NCBI GenBank assembly: GCA_011046145.1
Contig: DSBA01000036.1
Span: 1 to 27,460 of the forward strand
Source of the DNA: Candidatus Uhrbacteria bacterium
GTDB taxonomy: Bacteria > Patescibacteriota > Patescibacteriia > CAIXNZ01
Direction of reading: 5' to 3'
Length of the DNA: 27,460 bases
Under the pieces are notes generated by a model. That model saw nothing but the letters and a program-made list of their open reading frames with translations, had not been told where the DNA came from and made no database searches. Numbering within the stretch: position 1 is the first letter of the stretch; the number at the start of each line of letters is the position of its first letter. This document shows positions 14,700 to 23,077 of this stretch, piece after piece. Made by a program: the position numbers and the translations under genes.

Positions 14700-16286
14700 A
14701 TGGAAAACCAAGAAATAAGAGCAAAATTTTTGCCGTTAGTTTTAATTATTCTGGATGGCTGGGGAATTGCTCCTGATTCTCCCTCAAATGCCATAAGCCA
14801 GGCTGATACGCCGATTACGGATTTTTTGTATCGTAAATTCCCCAATACACAATTAATTGCTCATGGCAAAAAAGTCGGGTTGCCAAATGGTCAAGAAGGC
14901 AATTCAGAAGCAGGGCACATGAATCTCGGAGCCGGCAGAATTGCGCTTCAGGACGCGGTTTATATTAATGAGACAATTAAAAACAGCACTTTTTTTAAAA
15001 ATCCAGCTTTGCTGGAAGCTGTTAATCACGCTAAGAAAAATAAATCAAATATCCATGTCATGGGTTTGTTGTCTGACGGCCAAAGCGCCCATTCACAGCC
15101 AGAGCATTTGTATGCTTTACTGGAGTTTTTAAAGCAAAAGAAATTTCATCGCATTTATTTGCATCTTTTTACTGACGGTCGTGATTCTTCGCCTCATGCG
15201 GCTGCTCGTTTAGTCAGTAAATTGATAAATAATTTTAAAAATAATGAAATTATTTCCACTATCATGGGCAGGTTTTATGCCATGGATAGAATAAAAGACT
15301 GGCAAAAAACTGAATTGGCTTATAATGCCATGGTTTTGGGCGAAGGCATTGTTTCAGACAATCCTTATAAGGCGGTTAGCGAAGCTTATAATCGCGGAGA
15401 AACGGACGAATTTATCACGCCAATTGTAATTTCTAATCCTCAAAAAAAATCAAAATTTATTAATGATGATGATGCTGTCATCTTTTTTAATTTGCGTTCA
15501 GACCGCGCCAGGCAGCTGGCTAAGCCGTTTGTCCAAAAAGATTTTGAAAAAAGAAACGGAAGCAGCTTTAAAAGGAAAAAAACACTAGAAAATATTAAAT
15601 TTATTGCTTTGACTGATTTTGGCCCGGATTTGGAAAATATTTTAACAGCTTATCCCAGTATTGTGCTGGAAAATACTTTGCCTTTTGTTTTAAGTGATTT
15701 GCGGCAGCTTTATGTTTCAGAAAGGGAAAAATATGCCCACGTAACATATTTTTTTAACGGCGGCCATGGCCAGCCTGTTAATGGCGAGGAGTGGCAGGTT
15801 ATTCCGTCTATTGGTCAGGCAGATTATGAAAAAAATCCCCAGATGTCCAGTTATAAATTGACTAATATCATTTTAGGCAAATTAAGGAAAAAAGAGACTG
15901 ATTTTATAACAGTTAATTTTCCTAATGCGGATATGCTTGGGCATACTGGTAATATAAAAGCAGCTATAAAAGCTGTTGAAATTATTGATAAGTCAGTTGG
16001 CAGAATTTATAACTTGGTAAAGAAACTTAAAGGGACTATGATTATCACCGCTGATCATGGTAACGCTGAAAAAATGCTTAATTTGGAAACAGGAGAATTT
16101 TTTACAGAACATACTACCAATTTAGTGCCTTTTATTATAGCCAATCAAAATTTCAACCATAAAAGCCTATATTTAAGGCAAGGAGGCATTTTGGGTGATG
16201 TTGGCCCGACTATTTTGCATTTGTTAGATATTGAAAAGCCGAAAGAAATGACAGGTAAAAGCCTGATTAAAAATAAAAAATTATAA
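14700..16286 (+). CDS. gpmI: Cofactor-independent phosphoglycerate mutase, first copy
   Basis: This enzyme interconverts 3- and 2-phosphoglycerate with two Mn ions. The alkaline-phosphatase-like metal sites are complete: D19 in ILDGWG, the catalytic S69 in GNSEAGHMNLGAG, DMLGHTG, TADHGNAE and EHTTN. Substrate-binding motifs are present as TDGRDSSPHA, GRFYAMDR, NLRSDRARQ and EKYAHVT. The loop with the substrate-binding histidine reads LLSDGQSAHSQPEH (H131). It is one residue longer than the usual SDGGVHSH, and the second His is replaced by Gln. The length of 528 aa is normal. It is followed after 3 bases by a second copy of the same enzyme, and the two must be co-transcribed. The start lies just after a -10 box. 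Confidence 0.93.
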   Translation: MENQEIRAKFLPLVLIILDGWGIAPDSPSNAISQADTPITDFLYRKFPNTQLIAHGKKVGLPNGQEGNSEAGHMNLGAGRIALQDAVYINETIKNSTFFKNPALLEAVNHAKKNKSNIHVMGLLSDGQSAHSQPEHLYALLEFLKQKKFHRIYLHLFTDGRDSSPHAAARLVSKLINNFKNNEIISTIMGRFYAMDRIKDWQKTELAYNAMVLGEGIVSDNPYKAVSEAYNRGETDEFITPIVISNPQKKSKFINDDDAVIFFNLRSDRARQLAKPFVQKDFEKRNGSSFKRKKTLENIKFIALTDFGPDLENILTAYPSIVLENTLPFVLSDLRQLYVSEREKYAHVTYFFNGGHGQPVNGEEWQVIPSIGQADYEKNPQMSSYKLTNIILGKLRKKETDFITVNFPNADMLGHTGNIKAAIKAVEIIDKSVGRIYNLVKKLKGTMIITADHGNAEKMLNLETGEFFTEHTTNLVPFIIANQNFNHKSLYLRQGGILGDVGPTILHLLDIEKPKEMTGKSLIKNKKL

Positions 16287-16289
16287 GAT

Positions 16290-17882
16290 ATGGGAAAATT
16301 AAAAAACAAGCCTGTAGTTTTAATTATTTTAGACGGTTGGGGCGTAGCGCCTGATAATCCTGGCAATGCGGTTGCCAAAGCTGATACGCCTAATATTAAT
16401 AAATATATTGAATCTTACCCTGCTTTAACTTTGTCAGCTTCAGGCGATTCAGTTGGTTTATCTTGGGGCGAAATGGGAAATTCAGAAGTTGGTCATACAA
16501 ATTTGGGGGCTGGCATGATTTTTTATCAAAGTTTGCCGCGCATAAGCAAAGATATACTTGACGGCATGTTTTTTGAAAACAAGGCTTTTTTGGATGCAGC
16601 AAATCATATTAAAAAAAACAGGTCAAAACTTCATTTATTGGGGTTGGTGAGCAGCGGCGGCATACATTCTCATGTAGAGCATCTTTACGCTTTATTAGAA
16701 TTTGCCAAACGGCAAAAAATAAAAGAAGTTTATATTCATGCTGTTTTAGACGGGCGTGACGCGATTTATAATAGCGGCAAAGGCTTTATTGAGGAGCTTT
16801 TGGCGAAAATAAAAGAATTGAAGATAAACGCGAAAATAGCTACTTTATCAGGCAGGTTTTACGCCATGGACAGGGATAACCATTGGGAACGGACTGAAAA
16901 AGCTTTTTTAGCTATGACAAAGGGCATAAGCCCTGAATATTTCAGCGATTCTATAAAAGCTATTGAGAGTTCTTATTCAAAAAAGGTTTATGATGAAGAA
17001 TTTGAACCCACAGTGATTACCCATAAAGATAAGCCGGTTGGCTTGATTGAAGACGGAGACGCAGTAATATTTTTTAATTTTAGAGCTGACCGAGCCAGGC
17101 AGATTACTAGTGCTTTTGTTTTGCCGGATTTTTCTAAGTTTGAAAGGCCGACTGAATTTAAAAAGTTGTTTTTTTGCGGCATGAGCCAATATGACAAGGA
17201 TTTGCCGGTTGACGCCATTGCTTTTTTGCCTGTAGATATCAAAGAACCCTTGGCAAAAATTATTAGTGATGCGGGATTGAAGCAGCTTCATATTGCAGAA
17301 ACCGAGAAATACGCTCATGTAACTTTTTTCTTTAATGGCGGTCGGGAAGAGCCTTTTCCAGAAGAAGATAGGATTGTTATCCCTTCTCCACGCGTACCCT
17401 CTTATGATAAAAAACCCGAGATGTCAGCTTTAAAGGTCACTGAGGAGGTGTTAAAGGCTGTTTCAGAAAATAAATATGATTTTTATGTTATAAATTTCGC
17501 TAATCCTGACATGGTTGGACATACTGGCAATTTGAAAGCGACTATTAAAGCTTGCGAAGTCGCAGATAAATGTTTAGGCAAGATAATCCGTTTGGTTTTA
17601 AGCAAAAACGGTGTGGCAGTAATTACAGCTGATCATGGTAATGCCGAAGAATTGCAGAATGTAAAAACAGGTGATCTTAGCAAAGAGCATAGCACAAACC
17701 CTGTCCCTTTGCTTATCATTGGCAATGAATGGGAAGGAAAAAACATTGGATTGCCGGAAAGTCTTGGTATTGATTTAAGCTTGCTTCCTCCGTCAGGTGT
17801 TTTGGCTGATGTGGCGCCGACTGTTTTGAAAATTATGGGCATTAAAAAGCCTGAGGAGATGACGGGAACTTCCTTGATTTAG
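16290..17882 (+). CDS. gpmI: Cofactor-independent phosphoglycerate mutase, second copy
   Basis: This is a second complete phosphoglycerate mutase, three bases downstream of the first and clearly paralogous along its length. It has the canonical motifs: D15 in ILDGWG, S65 in MGNSEVGHTNLGAG, SSGGIHSHVEH (H126), LDGRD, GRFYAMDRDNHWERTE, NFRADRARQ, EKYAHVTFFFNGG, DMVGHTGNLKA, TADHGNAEE and EHSTNPVP. Its substrate-binding loop follows the standard enzyme more closely than that of the first copy, so this is probably the main glycolytic mutase. The length of 530 aa is normal. The stop codon is the end of SLI, and no clear terminator follows before mutM. Confidence 0.94.
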   Translation: MGKLKNKPVVLIILDGWGVAPDNPGNAVAKADTPNINKYIESYPALTLSASGDSVGLSWGEMGNSEVGHTNLGAGMIFYQSLPRISKDILDGMFFENKAFLDAANHIKKNRSKLHLLGLVSSGGIHSHVEHLYALLEFAKRQKIKEVYIHAVLDGRDAIYNSGKGFIEELLAKIKELKINAKIATLSGRFYAMDRDNHWERTEKAFLAMTKGISPEYFSDSIKAIESSYSKKVYDEEFEPTVITHKDKPVGLIEDGDAVIFFNFRADRARQITSAFVLPDFSKFERPTEFKKLFFCGMSQYDKDLPVDAIAFLPVDIKEPLAKIISDAGLKQLHIAETEKYAHVTFFFNGGREEPFPEEDRIVIPSPRVPSYDKKPEMSALKVTEEVLKAVSENKYDFYVINFANPDMVGHTGNLKATIKACEVADKCLGKIIRLVLSKNGVAVITADHGNAEELQNVKTGDLSKEHSTNPVPLLIIGNEWEGKNIGLPESLGIDLSLLPPSGVLADVAPTVLKIMGIKKPEEMTGTSLI

Positions 17883-17953
17883 GAAGTTGGGAAAGCAGAT
17901 TTTAATTTGATTATCCGAATTTCAAAAATTCTAATTATCTAATTTCAGATAAG

Positions 17954-18820
17954 GTGCCGGAATTACCAGAAGTTGAAACAATTAAACGTGGCTTGGGAAA
18001 AAATATAGTCGGCAAAAAAATAGCCGACTTTGATTGTGATTGGCAAAAGGCCATTAATTACTCGTTAAAAGAGTATAAGTCTAAAGTTAGAGGTTTGCAG
18101 ATTAAGGACGTTAAAAGGCGAGCCAAAATGTTAATTTTAAATTTAAGTAAAAACTGGAATATTTTGGTTCATTTAAAAATGACAGGGCAATTAGTTTATG
18201 GCAGTAAGACAAAATGTGTAGTCGGTGGGCATCCAATTGAAGAGGGTTATGATTGCTTGCCTAATCGTTTTACTCATGCAACTTTTACTTTTTTTGATCA
18301 AAGCCATTTGTATTTTAATGACATACGTAAATTTGGCTGGCTACGATTATTTACAGACGCAGAATTAGCAGAAGAATTGGCTAAATTAAATTTAGGGCCA
18401 GAGCCATTAAGTTCTGAATTTACCTTAGCGTATCTAAAGGGGAGATTGTCCAAGCGGCCCAATAATAGAATCAAGCAATTTTTAATGGACTCGTCAAATG
18501 TGGTGGGAGTAGGCAATATTTATTCTGATGAAGTTTGTTTTTATGCCAAAGTAAAACCAATACGTTTAGTCAAAACATTAAAAGAGTCAGAAATAAAATT
18601 AATTTATAAAGGCATTAAAAAGATATTAGCAGATTCAATTAAATTGCAAGGCACGACTTTTTCCGATTATCGTAATGCCCAGGGAGAAGCCGGAGCTTTT
18701 AGTAAAAAATTAAAAGTTTATGGCCGTTATGGGCAAAAATGCAAGATTTGCGGGACAATAATAAAAAAAATTAAAATAGGCGGCCGGACTTCATCGTTTT
18801 GTCCCCAATGTCAAAAATAA
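17954..18820 (+). CDS. mutM: Formamidopyrimidine-DNA glycosylase (Fpg/MutM)
   Basis: Fpg removes 8-oxoguanine and other oxidised purines and nicks the abasic site. The start is GTG at 17954, which gives the obligatory N-terminus (M)PELPEVETIKRGL with the catalytic proline and E3 after methionine removal. HLKMTGQL carries the catalytic lysine region, and FNDIRKFGWL and NVVGVGNIYSDEV are the helix-two-turn-helix signatures. The C-terminal zinc finger is C-x2-C ... C-x2-C (CKICG and CPQC), with the essential arginine in GGRTSSFC. The length of 288 aa is slightly above the norm, owing to a small insertion near residue 85 (KTKCVVGGHPIEEGYDCLPN). A 4-base gap separates it from yjbQ, so the two are one unit. 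Confidence 0.95.
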   Translation: MPELPEVETIKRGLGKNIVGKKIADFDCDWQKAINYSLKEYKSKVRGLQIKDVKRRAKMLILNLSKNWNILVHLKMTGQLVYGSKTKCVVGGHPIEEGYDCLPNRFTHATFTFFDQSHLYFNDIRKFGWLRLFTDAELAEELAKLNLGPEPLSSEFTLAYLKGRLSKRPNNRIKQFLMDSSNVVGVGNIYSDEVCFYAKVKPIRLVKTLKESEIKLIYKGIKKILADSIKLQGTTFSDYRNAQGEAGAFSKKLKVYGRYGQKCKICGTIIKKIKIGGRTSSFCPQCQK

Positions 18821-18824
18821 ACAT

Positions 18825-19241
18825 ATGGTTTATAATGATAATTTTACAATTCAAACAACTGGCTGTTGTGATGTGCATAATATTACGGAAAAAGTAGAAG
18901 AAATTGTGCAAGCTGCAAAAATTAATAATGGCCAAGTTTTGGTTTTTGTGACCGGTTCAACTGCTTCAATCACAACAATGGAAGTTGAAGCTGAATTGGA
19001 TAAAGATTTAAAAGAGTCTTTGGAAATTATTGCTCCTGAAGGCAAAGAATATCATCATGATAAAAAGTGGCAAGACGGTAATGGCTTTTCTCATATTCGC
19101 TCTACTTTAATTGGTACTTCCCAAGTATTCGCCTTGATTAATGGCGAATTGCTTTTAGGGACTTGGCAGCAGATTGTTTTATGTGATTTTGATAATAAAA
19201 AAAGAGACCGCTTGGTTACAGTACAAATTTTAGGAGAATAA
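18825..19241 (+). CDS. yjbQ: YjbQ/UPF0047-family protein
   Basis: This is a small protein of the YjbQ (UPF0047) family, some members of which show weak thiamine-phosphate synthase activity; the physiological role is unclear. Family motifs seen are VFVTGSTASITTMEVE, the histidine pair in EYHHD, GNGFSHIRSTLIGTS and LLGTWQQIVLCDFD. The length of 138 aa is standard. It follows mutM by 4 bases and is probably co-transcribed with it. It is convergent with the DUF212 gene across an AT-rich inverted repeat. Confidence 0.88.
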   Translation: MVYNDNFTIQTTGCCDVHNITEKVEEIVQAAKINNGQVLVFVTGSTASITTMEVEAELDKDLKESLEIIAPEGKEYHHDKKWQDGNGFSHIRSTLIGTSQVFALINGELLLGTWQQIVLCDFDNKKRDRLVTVQILGE

Positions 19242-19252
19242 ATTATAAAGAC

Positions 19253-19351
19253 AAAATTCAAATAACAAAATAAAAATAAAATTTAAAATTAGAGATTAAA
19301 ATTTTGCGCTTTAAATTTATTTTGTCTTTTGCGCTTTGTTTTTTGAATTTT
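19253..19351. repeat. AT-rich inverted repeat between convergent genes
   Basis: AAAATTCAAA (19253-19262) is exactly inverted as TTTGAATTTT (19342-19351), and the inner flanks continue as an imperfect match (AACAAA with TTTGTT). It covers almost the whole gap between yjbQ and the DUF212 gene, so it may end both transcripts. It lacks the GC-rich stem of a classical terminator. Confidence 0.45.
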
Positions 19352-19766
19352 AAATAAGCAAGGCAATAATAATACCCAATAAAATTCCAACCAATGCCTG
19401 CCAATAAGTATGTCCTAGCCTTTCTTCTAAAAAAGGATATTTATTCTCTTTATAATCAGGCAGATCTTTAATCAGCATATTTAAAATTTTGCCGTGTTTG
19501 CCTAAATTGCGCCTTAAACCCACAGCATCTCTGACAATCAGAAAAGAAAAAGCCAGAGCAATGGCAAAATAAGCTGAATTAAAGCCTGTTGCCATACCTA
19601 TTTCAACGCATAAAGCGGCGACCATGGCAGAATGGGATGATGGCATGCCGCCATAGCGGTTTAAATTGCCCCAGGAAAATTCTCCTTTGCGGGCGTCAAG
19701 AATAACTTTTATAATTTGTGCTATAATTAAGGCTAGAAAAGGGACAATGACTATTTTATAGCTCAT
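19350..19766 (-). CDS. DUF212 (divergent PAP2-like) membrane protein
   Basis: This is a small integral membrane protein of the DUF212/YuiD family, distantly related to the PAP2 phosphatases. Three to four hydrophobic helices are visible. The conserved segment GEFSWGNLNRYGGMPSSHSAMVAAL (about residues 32-56) and VRDAVGLRRNLGKH (about 78-91) are typical, with HTYWQALVGILLG near the C-terminus. The length of 138 aa is normal. No enzymatic activity is firmly assigned to the family. It is divergent from uppP, with starts only 43 bases apart, so their promoters overlap; a link to lipid-carrier phosphate chemistry is suggested by this pairing alone. Confidence 0.85.
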   Translation of the reverse strand: MSYKIVIVPFLALIIAQIIKVILDARKGEFSWGNLNRYGGMPSSHSAMVAALCVEIGMATGFNSAYFAIALAFSFLIVRDAVGLRRNLGKHGKILNMLIKDLPDYKENKYPFLEERLGHTYWQALVGILLGIIIALLI

Positions 19767-19809
19767 GCGGTTTTAGATTAATGATTAGAAAATTTTTTTA
19801 TTTAAATTT

Positions 19810-20628
19810 ATGGAGATATTTAGTTCAATATTTTTAGGCGCTGTCCAGGGTTTGACGGAATTTTTGCCTGTTTCCAGCTCAGGTCATTTGGTTATTTTTC
19901 GCGATATTTTACAGCTTAAAATAGCTGACAGCCTTAGCTTTGACGTTATTTTGCATCTAGGGACATTAGCTGCTTTGCTATATTTCTTTCATAAGGATAT
20001 TATAAGCTATTTAAAGGCTTTTTTAAATAGTTTGGCAAAATGGGATCTGAAAAACAATCTTGACCAGAAAATAGCCTGGCTGATTTTAATTTCCACCTTT
20101 CCAACCGCATTGGCCGGTTTTTTTCTGGAAGATATTATTGAAAATATATTCAGACAGCCATTTTTGGTCGCTTTGGTGTTGTTTTCTTTTTCCTTTACAT
20201 TTTTTATTGCAGAATGGTATTCTAAACAAAATAAGGATTTTAGTTCATTGACTTGGCAAAAATCTTTGGTGCTAGGTTTTGCGCAAGCTTTAGCCTTAAT
20301 TCCCGGAGTTTCCCGTTCAGGCATAACTATTGCAACCGGCATGTTTTACAATTTAAAAAGGGAAATAGCCGCCCGTTTTTCATTTTTGATGGCGATTCCA
20401 GTAGTAGCTGGAGCTGGGGCAAAAAAAATTATTGATTTGGGGAAAATAGGAATGGCTGACGATGAAAAATGGTTTTATGTTTTTGGTTTTTTCACTTCGG
20501 CTATTGTTGGTTATTTTTGCATCAAATATTTTTTGGCTTTTTTAAAAAAACATTCATTGAATTGGTTCGCTGCTTATAGGATTATTTTAAGTTTGGTTAT
20601 ACTAATTTATATTTTTGTTAAACAATAA
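19810..20628 (+). CDS. uppP: Undecaprenyl-diphosphatase (BacA type)
   Basis: This integral membrane phosphatase regenerates undecaprenyl phosphate, the lipid carrier for peptidoglycan and other surface polymers. The two family motifs are clear: GLTEFLPVSSSGHL (about residues 14-27) and PGVSRSGITIATG (about 161-173). About eight hydrophobic helices are spread over the 272 residues, which is the normal length. There is no Shine-Dalgarno sequence. It is followed after 6 bases by mltG, so two cell-wall functions are encoded in one operon. Confidence 0.95.
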   Translation: MEIFSSIFLGAVQGLTEFLPVSSSGHLVIFRDILQLKIADSLSFDVILHLGTLAALLYFFHKDIISYLKAFLNSLAKWDLKNNLDQKIAWLILISTFPTALAGFFLEDIIENIFRQPFLVALVLFSFSFTFFIAEWYSKQNKDFSSLTWQKSLVLGFAQALALIPGVSRSGITIATGMFYNLKREIAARFSFLMAIPVVAGAGAKKIIDLGKIGMADDEKWFYVFGFFTSAIVGYFCIKYFLAFLKKHSLNWFAAYRIILSLVILIYIFVKQ

Positions 20629-20634
20629 TTTACC

Positions 20635-21687
20635 ATGAGAAAATTTTTAATTTTAGTTTTAATCCTTTTTATAATTTTAGCGGTTTTGGGCGGCTGGCTT
20701 TTTAAAATTATTTTTGTCAGCCAAAAAGGGGAGGGAATTGTTAAGAATTTTATTGTCGCGCAAGGAGCTGGAGCCAGTGAAATTAGCCAAGAATTAAAAA
20801 ATCAGGAGCTGCTTGATAATTCTTTTATTTTTAAAGCTTTAATTTGGCTGAAAAAATCTGAAAATAAAATTAAAGCAGGAGAACATAAAATACAGGACAA
20901 TTGGAGCTTAAATAAACTGATTAATGTTTTGATTTCCGGCAGCTCAATTGAAAACGAGATGAATATTATTATTATAGAAGGCTGGGATTTGCGCGATATC
21001 GGCTATTATTTGGAAGATCAGGGAATTGCCAAGGCCGAAGAGTTTTGGGATATTGTCGGTTACCCGGCGATTGATTATAACCGCAATTTGGATTTGTCTC
21101 GGCCGATAGATTTTAGTCAAGATTACGAGTTTTTAAAGGATAAGCCTAAAAATATAAGTTTAGAAGGATATTTATTTCCTGACACTTATCGTATTTTTAA
21201 AAATTCAAGTGTTGAAGTTATTGTTAAGAAAATGCTTGATAATTTTAATAATAAAATAAGCGACGAAATGCTTGAAGAAATTAAAGTACAAGGTAAAACT
21301 TTGCATGAAATTTTAACCTTAGCTTCAATTATTGAAAAAGAGGCCCGCCAACCCGAAGATAAAAAACGTGTTGCCGGAGTTTATTATAATCGGTTAAAAA
21401 TCAATATGGCTTTGCAGGCTGATCCGACAGCTAATTATGTGACTGGTAAAAAAATTGACAGGCCAAGTCTGGATGATATTGGCAGTGATAATCCATATAA
21501 TACTTATAAATATCCTGGCTTGCCGCCGGGACCGATTTGCAACCCTGGCTTAGATTCAATTAGGGCCGCCATTTATTCAGAGAAAAATGATTATTACTAT
21601 TTTATAAATACGCCGGCTGGTGATATGATTTTTGCGAAAAATTTTGAAGAACATAAACAAAATCGCTTGAGATATTTTAACAATTAG
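20635..21687 (+). CDS. mltG: Endolytic murein transglycosylase MltG (YceG-like)
   Basis: MltG cleaves nascent glycan strands and sets their length. A membrane anchor occupies about residues 4-24. A LysM-like region follows (VKNFIVAQGAGASEISQELKNQ), then the catalytic YceG domain with EGYLFPDTYRI (about 182-192), the catalytic glutamate in ASIIEKEAR, then VYYNRL, LQADPTANY, YNTYKYPGLPPGPICNPG and the C-terminal YYYFI. The length of 350 aa is typical. It is cotranscribed with uppP. Confidence 0.95.
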   Translation: MRKFLILVLILFIILAVLGGWLFKIIFVSQKGEGIVKNFIVAQGAGASEISQELKNQELLDNSFIFKALIWLKKSENKIKAGEHKIQDNWSLNKLINVLISGSSIENEMNIIIIEGWDLRDIGYYLEDQGIAKAEEFWDIVGYPAIDYNRNLDLSRPIDFSQDYEFLKDKPKNISLEGYLFPDTYRIFKNSSVEVIVKKMLDNFNNKISDEMLEEIKVQGKTLHEILTLASIIEKEARQPEDKKRVAGVYYNRLKINMALQADPTANYVTGKKIDRPSLDDIGSDNPYNTYKYPGLPPGPICNPGLDSIRAAIYSEKNDYYYFINTPAGDMIFAKNFEEHKQNRLRYFNN

Positions 21688-21727
21688 CCGATTGAATTTA
21701 TTTTTTTAATTTACTTTATTAAAAAAC

Positions 21728-22306
21728 ATGATTGATAAAAAATTTTTTTCCAAGCTGCAGAAAGATTATAATTCTTATGATGTGGGTCGAAGGATTATCA
21801 TAAAACATTCTAATGATGTCCTGAAGTTTTCCAAACAGGCTATTTTTGCCATACACCGCGAAGATATGAAACAGGCTGAAAACAGCCTGAATGAAGCCAA
21901 AAAGATATTAAAGTATTTGCAATCTAAAATAAAAAATGAAAAAGCTCTGCAATATGAAGGCTCTTATTTGGCTGGAATTGAAGAATTTGTAGAGGCAGAA
22001 TTATTTTTTCAGTTTATTAAAACAGGCAAGATCTTTGAGATTAAAGATCAAAAATTTAATACCCAAAGCTATTTAGGCGGGTTGTGTGACTTTACTGGAG
22101 AATTGGTAAGAAGGGCTATTTTTCTAGCTACCAGGCATCGTTACGACGAAGTTGCTGTTTGCCGTCAGGCGATTGAAGATGTTGTGGGCGAGCTTATAAA
22201 ATTTAATCTTTTGGGCAAGTTAAGGCCTAAATACGATCAGGCAAAAAATAATTTGAGGAAGATAGAGGAGATCATATATGATTTGGAAATAAAAAGGAGA
22301 AAATAG
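21728..22306 (+). CDS. Translin-family protein
   Basis: This is an all-helical protein of the translin/TRAX family, which in eukaryotes and archaea forms ring-like RNA-binding or nuclease assemblies. The characteristic motif SYLGGLCDFTGELVRRAI lies at about residues 118-135, with DVVGELIKFNLLGKLRPKYD near 155-174 matching the family's late helices. The length of 192 aa resembles archaeal members. It has no Shine-Dalgarno sequence. The family is uncommon in well-studied bacteria and fits the archaeal flavour of this genome's UMP kinase. TRAX-type catalytic carboxylates cannot be assigned with confidence. Confidence 0.8.
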   Translation: MIDKKFFSKLQKDYNSYDVGRRIIIKHSNDVLKFSKQAIFAIHREDMKQAENSLNEAKKILKYLQSKIKNEKALQYEGSYLAGIEEFVEAELFFQFIKTGKIFEIKDQKFNTQSYLGGLCDFTGELVRRAIFLATRHRYDEVAVCRQAIEDVVGELIKFNLLGKLRPKYDQAKNNLRKIEEIIYDLEIKRRK

Positions 22307-22344
22307 GTTGCGTTTTGAATTGGGGCAGAAAAATATTTAATACT

Positions 22345-22905
22345 ATGATAATAGAAGAAAAGATAAGTAAGGTTTTGCATAAACTAGAAGAATTAAATAA
22401 GCAAGGCGGTCAGTGGAACATAGATAGGGAAACTGGCCAGTTTTTATATAATTTAATTTTGGAAAAAAAGCCTGAAATAATAATTGAAATAGGCTCTTCC
22501 AATGGCTATTCAACGATTTGGCTGGCCATGGCAGCTCAAAAAATCGGCGCTAAAATTGTTACTTATGAGTTTGTGCCGGAAAAAGTGCGTGATTTAGTAT
22601 CAAATTTACAAAAAGCAGGCTTAATAAAATATGTGCAGATAATACCTGATGACGCTAATAAAAGATTGGAAGAATTAAATGAACGCGTTGATTTTGTTTT
22701 TTTAGACGGCCGTAAAAACGAATATCTGCAGCAATTAAAATTATTAGAGCCGAAATTAAAGCCAGGAGCTATTATTGCGGCTGATAATATTGTTTCTCAT
22801 AAGCATGTTTTGGGAGATTATTTATATTATGTTGCCAATGACATTAAGTATAAGTCTGAATTGAAAGATATTGGTACTGGCTTAGAGATAACAGAAAAAA
22901 TATAA
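22345..22905 (+). CDS. O-methyltransferase-like class I SAM-dependent methyltransferase
   Basis: This is a class I methyltransferase of the O-methyltransferase (Methyltransf_24) type. The SAM-binding motif I reads IIEIGSSNGYSTIWLA, followed by an acidic residue after the next strand (VTYEFVPEKV), and motif IV-like sequence DFVFLDGRKNEYL. The acceptor is unknown. The start at 22345 (MIIEEKIS) is preferred; an in-frame TTG at 22315 would add ten residues and lies 15 bases after an AGGAG (22295-22299), so it cannot be excluded. The length of 186 aa fits the family. Close spacing suggests it is cotranscribed with the translin-like gene. Confidence 0.82.
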   Translation: MIIEEKISKVLHKLEELNKQGGQWNIDRETGQFLYNLILEKKPEIIIEIGSSNGYSTIWLAMAAQKIGAKIVTYEFVPEKVRDLVSNLQKAGLIKYVQIIPDDANKRLEELNERVDFVFLDGRKNEYLQQLKLLEPKLKPGAIIAADNIVSHKHVLGDYLYYVANDIKYKSELKDIGTGLEITEKI

Positions 22906-22907
22906 AG

Positions 22908-23073
22908 CTAATATACTAATATCTTACTAATGATGCCAATATTTATTAGGATAGTGAATCTAAATGACAAAATTAACACAAGCGAATCTGAATTTAAATT
23001 AGGTAATTTTTATAAATTACTTAGATATTGGTTTTATTAGTATAATTAGTATTTAGATTAGTACATTAGTATC
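22908..23073. repeat. Long imperfect inverted repeat in the 172-base gap before rlmH
   Basis: The left part (about 22908-22950, CTAATATACTAATATC...) is inverted imperfectly in the right part (about 23028-23073, ...TTAGTATAATTAGTAT). Inside are a direct repeat, GAATCTAAAT and GAATCTGAAT (about 22956 and 22984), and a small hairpin, GTAATTT/AAATTAC (23003-23020). The composition and architecture differ from the coding DNA around it. I see no open frame or promoter-like terminator in it. It may be a small non-autonomous element or a structured RNA end. Confidence 0.5.
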
Positions 23074-23077
23074 GTTT

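Noticed and set aside
16977..17318. Open frames of 84-113 codons antisense to the second gpmI
   Set aside because: The gpmI frame is intact with all catalytic motifs, and the antisense frames show no start signals.
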